Positions 6,504 through 13,015 of a DNA stretch of 26,748 nucleotides are shown here, piece after piece (positions within the stretch are counted from its first letter, which is position 1; each line of letters starts with the position of its first letter). Source of the DNA: DATMNI01 sp035570275 (GTDB taxonomy: Bacteria > Acidobacteriota > Terriglobia > Bryobacterales > Bryobacteraceae). Where the stretch lies: assembly GCA_035570275.1 (NCBI GenBank), contig DATMNI010000016.1, forward strand, positions 1 to 26,748. Reading direction: 5' to 3'. The notes under the pieces were generated by a model that had not been told where the DNA came from, did no database searches, and worked only from the letters and a program-made list of their open reading frames with translations. The translations under genes were made by a program, and so were the position numbers.

Positions 6504-7442
6504 CTACTTCCGCCCCAGCAAACTCACCTGCGCCCTTAGATTCGACACGCCCGCCGTATACCTGGTATCGCTCACCGAAAACGCCACGGCATCCTCCAGC
6601 CAGTCATGCCATACCCCATCGGGGTCGTGCGATGCCACAGTGAGAGTGTACTCCTGCGGGCACAACTCGCACCAGAACGCAAAAGCCAGTTCCAGCACCT
6701 CTCCCGCCGGGCACGGTCCCAGCTTCAGCTTTTCCAGTTCCGTGTTGGTGCCGTACACATTGAGCCCGATGCGCGTCCGGATCATGATACCGACCACCGG
6801 GTCTGCCACCGCGCCGCGGAAACGCACCTGCACCTTGATCACGGCCCGCTCGCCGCTGCGCCACACCATGGTGGGCTTGCCGCTTTCGCCGATGGTTTCC
6901 ACGCGCAGAATTTCCGCCCGGCCATCGCCGCGGCGCACGCGCGGCGCTACCGGCACGCTGACGGTTTCCCCCCAGGCGCGGATGCGCTCAGCCACGTGTT
7001 TGCTGTAGGCCGCCAGCATCACGTCGGGGTCGCCGCGGCCGGCCAGTTTGCCTTCGTGCAGCCACCAGATTTCGTCGCACAAACGGCGCAGCAGCGCCTC
7101 CTCGTGGGAAACCAGCAGCGTGGTGCAGCCGGCGCGCCTCATCCGGTCGATGGCGATACAGGCGCGCTCGCGAACCAGCGCGTCCTGGCGGCCGAAGGTG
7201 TGATGGATCAGCAGGACCGCGGTGGGAGAGAGGCTCAGGGAGTCGTCAGGCCCCAGCAGCCTGGCATCGCCCGAAACGTTGACAGTGCCCATGTCGGGAT
7301 TTTCCCGGCCGGCGGCAAGCTGCAAGAGGGCGCTTTTTCCCGCGCCGTTGTCTCCGATGATCCCAATCACCACACCTTCGGGCGCGGTGGCGTCGAAATT
7401 TTGCAGCGGCGCGAAGGACACGCTGCGAAACGAAATGGCCAT
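6504..7442 (-). CDS. Wzt-like ABC protein with a reduced, motif-poor nucleotide-binding domain
   Basis: Wzt-type proteins pair an ABC ATPase with a C-terminal beta-sandwich that reads the end of a polysaccharide chain for export. Here Walker A is intact (GDNGAGKS, residues 30-37). The H-loop context (TTLLVSHEEALL, His113) and the C-end of the domain (DEIWWLHEGKL) are also intact. The stretch that should hold the Q-loop, helical domain and signature motif is missing, so the domain is about 150 residues rather than about 230. The Walker B position reads AVLLIHH, with HH in place of the Asp-Glu pair. From about residue 170 the C-terminal region resembles Wzt_C (VGIMIRTRIGLNVYGTNTE). Hydrolysis looks unlikely; a binding or regulatory role is possible. 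No cognate permease is nearby. It is divergent from the methyltransferase gene. Confidence 0.75.
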   Translation of the reverse strand: MAISFRSVSFAPLQNFDATAPEGVVIGIIGDNGAGKSALLQLAAGRENPDMGTVNVSGDARLLGPDDSLSLSPTAVLLIHHTFGRQDALVRERACIAIDRMRRAGCTTLLVSHEEALLRRLCDEIWWLHEGKLAGRGDPDVMLAAYSKHVAERIRAWGETVSVPVAPRVRRGDGRAEILRVETIGESGKPTMVWRSGERAVIKVQVRFRGAVADPVVGIMIRTRIGLNVYGTNTELEKLKLGPCPAGEVLELAFAFWCELCPQEYTLTVASHDPDGVWHDWLEDAVAFSVSDTRYTAGVSNLRAQVSLLGRK

Positions 7443-7470
7443 ATCAAGTTAGAATAACAACTGGTAAGAA

Positions 7471-7524
7471 GGCGGGTTGCCAACCCGCCGGACCCAGAGG
7501 GTGCCCCTAACAACCTGCCCCACA
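7471..7524 (-). repeat. Interspersed hairpin repeat, copy 2 (inverted)
   Basis: On the minus strand the element reads TGTGGGGCAGGTTGTTA (7508-7524), then 18 unrelated bases, then the hairpin GGCGGGTT-ggc-AACCCGCC (7471-7489). The first part matches copy 1 at 133-149 with one difference, and the second matches the copy 1 hairpin B. The 3' arm of hairpin A has been replaced. It lies in the divergent promoter region between the Wzt-like and methyltransferase genes. Confidence 0.65.
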
Positions 7525-7536
7525 ATAAGAATTGCA

Positions 7537-8868
7537 ATGGACAATGACAAAGTACATGAACGGATGCGCGCCGACTGGAACCAGCGCGCCGACGAAGACG
7601 CCAACTATTACGTCGCTTTCGGGCGCCGCGAGCAGGATGACGAAGAGTTCTTCTCAACCGCCTTGGACATAGTCCAGGGCCTGATCTGGGACCTCAAACG
7701 CGTCCGCGGCCGTGATGCGGCGCTCGAAATCGGCTGCGGCCCCGGCCGCCTGATGCGTCCTCTGAGCACGTACTTCCAGGAAATCCACGGCGTGGATGTT
7801 TCCGATGAGATGGTCCGGCTGGCTCAGGAACGCCTCCACAACACGCTCAACGCGCATCTCCATCGTTCCTCCGGTTCGGACCTGGCGATGTTCCCCGACG
7901 AAAAGTTCGATTTCGTATACTCCTACGCCGTCTTCCAGCACATCCCCAGCCGCGACGTGGTGTTCAGCTATTTGCGCGAGGCGCGGCGCGTGCTCAAAAC
8001 CGGCGGCATCCTGCGGTGCCAGATGAACGGGCTGCCGCCGTACGCCAAGCAGTACGATACCTGGAGCGGCGTGCGCATCACCCCGGAAGAGATTACGCAG
8101 TTTGCGCGGGAACAGGATCTCCAACTGCTGGTGGTAGAGCAGATCTGGACGCAGTACATGTGGATCACCTGCCGCAAGCGGCCGGCGGGTTGGTCGCAGG
8201 CTGGGTCGCGCGTTGGGTCGCAGGCTGGGTTGCAAACCGGGCAGCAGCCCGATCGCCCGCCCTGCTTATCACGCCTGAAGAACATCAGCAACGCGCTCAC
8301 CGGCGAAGCCGTGGCGCCGGCCTCCGGTCCCCTGGCCGCGCTCTCACTCTGGATTGAGGATTTCCCCGGCGAGTGCGATCTGAACAACACGGTGGTGAGG
8401 GCCGATGGACTCGCCTGCCGCCTCAGCTACATCGGCGAGCCGGAGCATGACGGCGTCTGCCAGGTGAATGTGGCGTTACCGGGAGGCCTGCGCACCGGGA
8501 TGGTGCCGGTGGATGTGACATGGCTCGGCCAACCGGTGTGCCCCACAGGTTGGATACGGATCATGCCTCCGGGCCCCGCGGTGCCCCGCATCACCACCGT
8601 CACCGATGGCATCAACCTGCTCTCCGGCACCCGCATTGTGACCGGCTCCGTGAAGGTGACCATGCTGGAAGTAACTCATCCGGAGGAGTGGAGCGCCACC
8701 GTGGATGGCCACGGTGTTTTGGAAACGGAATGGTTCTGTGCCGACCCAATCAGCCAGCGCTTCGAGTTCAATTTCCGGCTGACGGACCGTATCGGCAAGG
8801 GGCCGCACGAAGTGACGGTCAAGCTGGGCAGGCGGCAGTTCCCTCCGCTGGCCATCGAGGTCGCCTAG
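7537..8868 (+). CDS. SAM-dependent methyltransferase with C-terminal beta-rich extension
   Basis: Residues 50-170 form a class I methyltransferase domain. Motif I is ALEIGCGPGRL (62-72), the acidic end of strand 2 is HGVDVSDEM, motif post-I/II is FDFVYSYAVFQHI, and the later strand is EARRVLKTGGILRCQM. About residues 218-238 are five 12-nt-encoded repeats (WSQA, GSRV, GSQA, GLQT, GQQP). The remaining 200 residues are beta-rich and look like immunoglobulin-like modules, with no match I can name. The start at 7537 is preferred over the in-frame 7477 ATG because the family-like sequence begins at MDNDKV and the upstream part overlaps the hairpin repeat. The substrate is unknown; next to a Wzt-like protein, a surface glycan is a reasonable guess. 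Confidence 0.82.
   Translation: MDNDKVHERMRADWNQRADEDANYYVAFGRREQDDEEFFSTALDIVQGLIWDLKRVRGRDAALEIGCGPGRLMRPLSTYFQEIHGVDVSDEMVRLAQERLHNTLNAHLHRSSGSDLAMFPDEKFDFVYSYAVFQHIPSRDVVFSYLREARRVLKTGGILRCQMNGLPPYAKQYDTWSGVRITPEEITQFAREQDLQLLVVEQIWTQYMWITCRKRPAGWSQAGSRVGSQAGLQTGQQPDRPPCLSRLKNISNALTGEAVAPASGPLAALSLWIEDFPGECDLNNTVVRADGLACRLSYIGEPEHDGVCQVNVALPGGLRTGMVPVDVTWLGQPVCPTGWIRIMPPGPAVPRITTVTDGINLLSGTRIVTGSVKVTMLEVTHPEEWSATVDGHGVLETEWFCADPISQRFEFNFRLTDRIGKGPHEVTVKLGRRQFPPLAIEVA
8190..8249 (+). repeat. 12-nt tandem repeat in the methyltransferase linker
   Basis: Five consecutive 12-nt units of the TGGGTCGCAGGC type, decaying toward the 3' side, encode a Gly/Ser/Gln-rich linker between the methyltransferase domain and the beta-rich C-terminal region. 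Confidence 0.8.
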
Positions 8869-8888
8869 GTATAGTGGCGCATGGCAGC

Positions 8889-10211
8889 GTGACGCACCCA
8901 ATCGCGCGGGCGCTGGCCGCAGCCCTGCTCATCGCCGCCGCGCTGTTTTTGGTGGCCGTATCGCCGCGCGGCCGCATCCTGCAATTCTCCCCCGGCGTCG
9001 TCGAAATCCATTCCGAAATGCTCATCGGCGCCCACACGGAAGTGCGCGGTTCGCCTGGCACGGTGCTTCGCGCCGCCGCGGATTTCCAGGGGCGCGCGCT
9101 CATCGTAGTGAGCGGCGACGACACGCTGCTGCGCGATTTCAGCGTGGATGGCGACCGGGCGGGCCTGGAAGTCCGCACCGGCTTGCCATCGTACGACACG
9201 CCCTTCGCCAGGTTCACGCGCGCCAACGGCGTGTTGGCCGAAGCCGCTTCCCGCCTGCGCATCCAGGATGTGCGCTTCCGCAACATCGCCGGTTTCGCCA
9301 TCCTGGTGAGCCATTCGCGCGACGTCGCCATCGACCGCGTTGAGGTGCGGGACAGCGGCGGGCGCAACGCCGCCGGCCGCAACAACGGGACTGGCGGCAT
9401 CCTGCTGGAAGAAGGCGCCGTCGATTTCAGCGTCACCAACTGCGACCTGCGCAACATCCGCGGCAACGGCGTGTGGACGCATTCGCTATACACTTCGCCG
9501 CGGAACGCCCGCGGCCTTTTCGCCGGAAACCACTTCGACACCATTGGCCGCGATGCCATCCAGGTGGGCCACGCCACCGATATCCGCGTCGAAGGCAATC
9601 AGGGCACGCACATTGGCTTTCCGCCGGCCGACGTCGATGTGGAAGGCCGCGCTATTCCCGTGGCCATCGACACCGCCGGCAATGTGGAGCACAGTTCCTA
9701 CTCGCGCAACCAGTTCTTCGAGATCGATGGCAAGTGCATCGACCTCGACGGATTTCATGACGGCGAGGTCCGCGGCAACGTCTGCGTGAACCGCGGCCGG
9801 CTGGAGCAGTACCCGTTCGGCAACTATGGCATCGTGATGAACAACAGCAATCCGGACATGCAGTCCGAGCGGGTGCGGATTGAAGAAAACCTGATCGATG
9901 GCACGTTGTTCGGCGGCATCTTCGTGATCGGCAGCGGCAACGTGGTGGTGCGCAATCGCCTGCTCAACTTGAACCTGGCGCACTGCAACGAAGAGGCGGC
10001 GAAGTTCGGCTGCTACTACGCTGCGGGCGAGCCCGGCATGTTGCGCAGCGGCATTTACCTGGGCCAGCGCGCGGAGCGCCCCGCGCCCGCCCGCGGCAAC
10101 CTGGTGGAGGACAACGAAATCACCGGCTTCAAAATGGCGGAACGCTGCATCGGCGGCGCGCCTGGCATCCGGCCGGAGTGGAACACGGTGCGGGGAAACA
10201 GGTGCCGGTAA
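8889..10211 (+). CDS. Exported right-handed beta-helix protein
   Basis: A hydrophobic N-terminus (ARALAAALLIAAALFLVAV) acts as signal peptide or anchor. The mature part is a chain of parallel beta-helix rungs, seen as repeated short strand-turn units: LRIQDVRFRNIAG, VAIDRVEVRDSGG, FSVTNCDLRNIRGNGV, IRVEGNQGTHIG, VRIEENLIDGTLFGGI, VVVRNRLLNLN, NLVEDNEITGF. Such proteins include polysaccharide lyases and epimerases (pectate-lyase and AlgG types), but I see no decisive catalytic signature. It begins 20 nt after the methyltransferase stop on the same strand, so the two are probably co-transcribed. Two GTG codons (8874 and 8889) are possible starts; 8889 gives the cleaner signal peptide (440 aa). 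Confidence 0.78.
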   Translation: MTHPIARALAAALLIAAALFLVAVSPRGRILQFSPGVVEIHSEMLIGAHTEVRGSPGTVLRAAADFQGRALIVVSGDDTLLRDFSVDGDRAGLEVRTGLPSYDTPFARFTRANGVLAEAASRLRIQDVRFRNIAGFAILVSHSRDVAIDRVEVRDSGGRNAAGRNNGTGGILLEEGAVDFSVTNCDLRNIRGNGVWTHSLYTSPRNARGLFAGNHFDTIGRDAIQVGHATDIRVEGNQGTHIGFPPADVDVEGRAIPVAIDTAGNVEHSSYSRNQFFEIDGKCIDLDGFHDGEVRGNVCVNRGRLEQYPFGNYGIVMNNSNPDMQSERVRIEENLIDGTLFGGIFVIGSGNVVVRNRLLNLNLAHCNEEAAKFGCYYAAGEPGMLRSGIYLGQRAERPAPARGNLVEDNEITGFKMAERCIGGAPGIRPEWNTVRGNRCR

Positions 10212-10212
10212 G

Positions 10213-10290
10213 AGTTATCAGTTATCAGTAACCCCGGCGCGCGCGGGTTCAAGCTGGTGACTGACAACTGACAACTGATGACTGAAAACT
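10213..10290. repeat. Heptanucleotide repeats forming a dyad between convergent genes
   Basis: The left block is AGTTATC, AGTTATC, AGTAACC (10213-10233). The right block is ACTGACA, ACTGACA, ACTGATG, ACTGAAA, ACT (10260-10290). The two are near reverse complements over 17 bases (15 match), flanking a GC-rich core. In RNA they could fold into one long hairpin between two genes that end head to head, so this may act as a two-way terminator. The 7-nt unit is a typical short tandem repeat. Confidence 0.6.
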
Positions 10291-10293
10291 TCC

Positions 10294-11540
10294 CTACAAC
10301 TGTCCCTTCAGCGTCTCGATCGCCTTCTCGATCTGCCGGTCATGACCGGCCGCGAAATCCGCGGGCGTGTTGTCCACGTACACATCCGGCTGCACCCCGT
10401 AGTTCTCCATGTTCTCGCCCTTGGCCGTGAAAACGCCGGCGCCGGGGGTGCGGATTGCCGACCCGTCCAGCAGTGTGAACGAACCGGTTCCGATCACCTG
10501 GCCCGAAGTCGGCACGCCCACCAGTTTGCCCAGGCCCAGCGCGCGGAAGCCGTCCGGGAACATCTCGGCATCGCTGGCCGACCGCTCGTTCTGCAGCACT
10601 ACCATGGGCCGGAAGAAGGCCTGGCCGGGCCGCTGCACGTCCAGCGAATCGCGCCCGCGCGTCGATTGGTAGGCCTTGCGCTGGTTCAGGATGGCCAGCA
10701 GTTCCTGATCGATGCCGCCGCCGCCGTTGAAGCGCTGGTCGATGATCAGCGCCTTCTTGTCCTGGTTCTCCAGCAGGTCGCGTTGGAACCGGGCGAGCGA
10801 CGGCGCGTCCATGGCGCGGATGTGCAGATAGCCGATCTCCCCGTTGGTCAGCGCGCGCACCATCTGCCTGCGCTCTTCCACCCAGCGGGCGTACTGCAGG
10901 TCGCCGAAGGCCATGCCGGTGAGCGGCTCCACATCCACGTTCCAGGCGCCATCCGGCGAGGGCTTGGAATTCACCAGGAACTCGAATTTGCGCCCCGGCA
11001 GAATGTTGAAGAGCTGCCAGTAATTCTCACTGGTCTTCAGTTCCTTGCCGTTCACCGCCAGGATGTAATTGCCGGGCGAAAGCTTGACGTACTCGTGATC
11101 GGCCGGGCCCTTGCGGTAGATGTAAGACACCTTGTAGTAGCCCGATGCGTCGGGCTGCAGATCGAAGCCGGGGTAACGGGTTTGGACGTGTTCCTCCGCC
11201 GCCTGGCCGGGCAGCCGGGTGCCTCCTGTAAGTGGAAGGTCAACTGGCGCGGCTTGCCGCCGGTCACGGGAATCACGTAGACATCGTCGTTGCCGTCGCG
11301 GTTTGACGAGAAGGCGATCCAGTTGCCGTCCGGGGAGAATCGCGGGAAGACGTCGCGCGCCTGGTTGTCGGTGAGGCGCTGGACGTCGCTGCCATTCTCG
11401 TTGGCAATCCAGATGTCGCCCAGATAGCTGAAGGCGACCCTGCCCTTCGACCAGGTGGGGTGGCGGAGCAGTTTCACCTGCGCGGGCAGAAGGGCGGGGA
11501 GCAGACAGAAGGCCCCAATGAGCAAAGCTTTGCGGATCAT
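10294..11540 (-). pseudogene. Tricorn-type protease with internal deletion and frame change
   Basis: The 5' part, starting at the ATG at 11540 after GGAGG, encodes a signal peptide and the start of the tricorn N-terminal propeller: LLRHPTWSKGRVAFSYLGDI, DVFPRFSPDGNWIAFSSN, GGKPRQLTFH. At about 11220-11235 the matching sequence jumps to another frame and resumes in the PDZ domain (GFDLQPDASGYYKV, GNYILAVNG). It continues through the S41 core with ERSASDAEMFPDGF (nucleophile Ser) and ENYGVQPDVYVDNTP. Total coding length is about 415 codons against about 1,050 for tricorn-like proteases. The rest of both propellers, and the C1 domain expected to carry the catalytic His, are gone. Full-length relatives degrade peptides; this copy should be inactive. 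The 3' part alone is open from 10294. Confidence 0.78.
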
Positions 11541-11689
11541 TTCTAACCTCCGGAACGGGATACAGAGATCTTAATGGTTGGCGATGGCGAAGGCAAATGC
11601 GGTAGCACGGGCATTCTTGCGTGTGTTCTTCGCTCGGTCTGGCGGGTCTCGAGATCCCCTGGAAACGGGTGACTACGATTCTGGCCCAT

Positions 11690-11720
11690 TGATATTCCAA
11701 CGGTTATCGTTGTAATATCA
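11690..11720 (+). promoter_or_regulatory. 31-bp inverted repeat, probable operator
   Basis: The arms TGATATT-c-CAACG and CGTTG-t-AATATCA are perfectly complementary except for one internal pair, around a 5-nt centre (GTTAT). The repeat ends exactly one base before the -35 box at 11721. A symmetric 13-bp half-site at this spot is a classic place for a dimeric or tetrameric regulator. Confidence 0.6.
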
Positions 11721-11749
11721 TTGACTTCACCTTGTGACTGCGGTATGCT
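11721..11749 (+). promoter_or_regulatory. Sigma70-like promoter of the 11790-12979 cassette
   Basis: TTGACT (11721-11726) and TATGCT (11744-11749) are separated by 17 nt. They match consensus at 5 of 6 and 4 of 6 positions. The expected start is about 33 nt before the ATG at 11790, and GAGAGGAG provides the ribosome site. Confidence 0.65.
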
Positions 11750-11789
11750 GATGGTGCGGTAGGATTCAGCCTAAGAGAGGAGTCACCCA

Positions 11790-12263
11790 ATGCCGACGGC
11801 GACGGAAACGAAACTAGTCCCCTCCAGGACCATGCAAGAGTCAGCCACCCATCTGATGCCGGGTCCGGAGTGGGTCTCATTTGAGCAGTTCCGGACCCGT
11901 GGTTCGTCAGTCCTGGATCGGGTCGGCGGCGGACGGGTCGGCGCTCTGCGCACCAAGTCAGGCGTCTTCCGCGTTCTCAGCGACCAAGATTTTCAATCGC
12001 TGGTCGGGCTCGCCAGCGAAGTGGAACGGTTAAAGAGCGGGTTGACCACAATCGTTCATGCCATCAAGGTTGTGCGTGAAAACCCGGCTTCTCCTTCGGC
12101 TCTGGAACTCCTTCTTCATGTCGCGACACAATATGCCGGCACCCCGGAGTTGCCCGGTCGCCGACGCCATCAGGCACCCGTTTCCGAGGCCGGACCGGTG
12201 CCCGAAGACGACGAGGTGATCGTCGACCCGGCGGAAGTTCGGAAGCGGGCGGGCAGGCGTTGA
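11790..12263 (+). CDS. Phd/YefM-like small protein, probable regulator or antitoxin
   Basis: Residues 28-80 follow the pattern of Phd/YefM antitoxins: WVSFEQFRTRGSSVLDRVGG, then a basic strand and turn (GRVGALRTKSGVFRVLS), then DFQSLVGLASEVERLK. In that family this N-terminal fold binds operator DNA as a dimer, and the C-terminal tail binds the toxin. Here the tail is longer (157 aa in total) with a helical stretch (TTIVHAIKVVRENPASPSALELLLHVA) and an acidic/basic end. The similarity is at pattern level only. GAGAGGAG lies 7 nt before the ATG. A strong operator-promoter pair sits upstream, and its stop overlaps the start of the next gene (TTGA), so they are coupled. Confidence 0.6.
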   Translation: MPTATETKLVPSRTMQESATHLMPGPEWVSFEQFRTRGSSVLDRVGGGRVGALRTKSGVFRVLSDQDFQSLVGLASEVERLKSGLTTIVHAIKVVRENPASPSALELLLHVATQYAGTPELPGRRRHQAPVSEAGPVPEDDEVIVDPAEVRKRAGRR

Positions 12264-12979
12264 GCCGGTCGAATCAGCCGACGCAGGACGCCCCCCAAGA
12301 CGACGCCCCTCAAGACTACGAGAGATTCTTCGCTGACCTGGAATCGCGCCTTGCCTCCCTATCGCACACCGATGAGGCCGTTCGGGTAGTCGAGTCCGCG
12401 GTCACCGGGCGATTCAAGAAGACTTCGCAGCGGCAGGTTGCTTTCGCATTTCCCGGCGGAGTCTGCGTGGAACCGATCGCTTACGACGTTGCGCTGGCGG
12501 CGGGCAAGATCGGCCCCGGCGAAAACTGTTTTGCGGTACTTCAGGGGGACGTGGTGTCCACGGAAGCTGCGTACTTCATGGGCGAACGCCTGACGGGTGG
12601 ACCGTTGTTCGCAATCCTGAACTCGACCTGCGATCTGGTTCCCGGCCGGCGCGAGTACGCGTCGCTGCTACGCGTCAGCCCGATTAACGGTAGCGTCGAT
12701 GAGATCAAATCGACATTGCACCAACTGCTGAGTTTTCGTAGCCGGAGAGATCTGTACTTGCCTTCAATGCCTCTCGAAGAGCCGCCGTCACTCGGTTACG
12801 CCATCCGCTTTGATGGTGTCGCCCAGGTCCGAATCGAGGATCTGCTTGTGGCTCGCCGTTTGTGTTCCTTATCATTGGCCGGTTGGCGAATCTTCGGATC
12901 GTTTGCGCGCGTTCTGATTTCCAGGGCCGGCGATGGAGAAGCACAACTCCGCACCAAGCTGGAGCCGAAGCATCGCTGA
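12260..12979 (+). CDS. Unrecognised 239-aa protein paired with the Phd-like gene
   Basis: This protein is not one I can name. After a Gln/Asp/Ala/Pro-rich start (QDAP, QDDAP, QDY) comes a helical region (YERFFADLESRLASLSHTDE), then a compact mixed domain. Its most striking core is LFAILNSTCDLVPGRREYAS, followed by LLRVSPI and DEIKSTLHQLLSF. The Cys-Asp pair in N-S-T-C-D-L-V is a candidate active or binding site; I recall a similar S-x-[ST]-C-D-[LI] core in other uncharacterised bacterial proteins, but this is unchecked. No signal peptide or clear membrane segment is visible. The start is the TTG at 12260 that overlaps the TGA of the upstream gene, so translation depends on coupling. It ends 36 nt from the convergent permease gene. 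Confidence 0.7.
   Translation: MSRSNQPTQDAPQDDAPQDYERFFADLESRLASLSHTDEAVRVVESAVTGRFKKTSQRQVAFAFPGGVCVEPIAYDVALAAGKIGPGENCFAVLQGDVVSTEAAYFMGERLTGGPLFAILNSTCDLVPGRREYASLLRVSPINGSVDEIKSTLHQLLSFRSRRDLYLPSMPLEEPPSLGYAIRFDGVAQVRIEDLLVARRLCSLSLAGWRIFGSFARVLISRAGDGEAQLRTKLEPKHR
12284..12319 (+). repeat. Short imperfect repeat near the start of the 12260 gene
   Basis: Units CAGGACGCCCCC, CAAGACGACGCCCCT and CAAGACTAC follow each other and encode QDAP, QDDAP and QDY. The array is small and irregular, but has the same character and position (just after a gene junction) as the better arrays in this window. Confidence 0.45.
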
Positions 12980-13015
12980 TAGGTCCCTACCGCGCGCCAC
13001 TGTTCCTTCGGGTCT

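Noticed and set aside
6606..7457. 283-aa plus-strand frame
   Set aside because: Antisense to the Wzt-like gene, which has Walker A and a recognisable C-terminal domain.
10342..11280. 312-aa plus-strand frame
   Set aside because: Antisense to the PDZ and S41 parts of the tricorn remnant.
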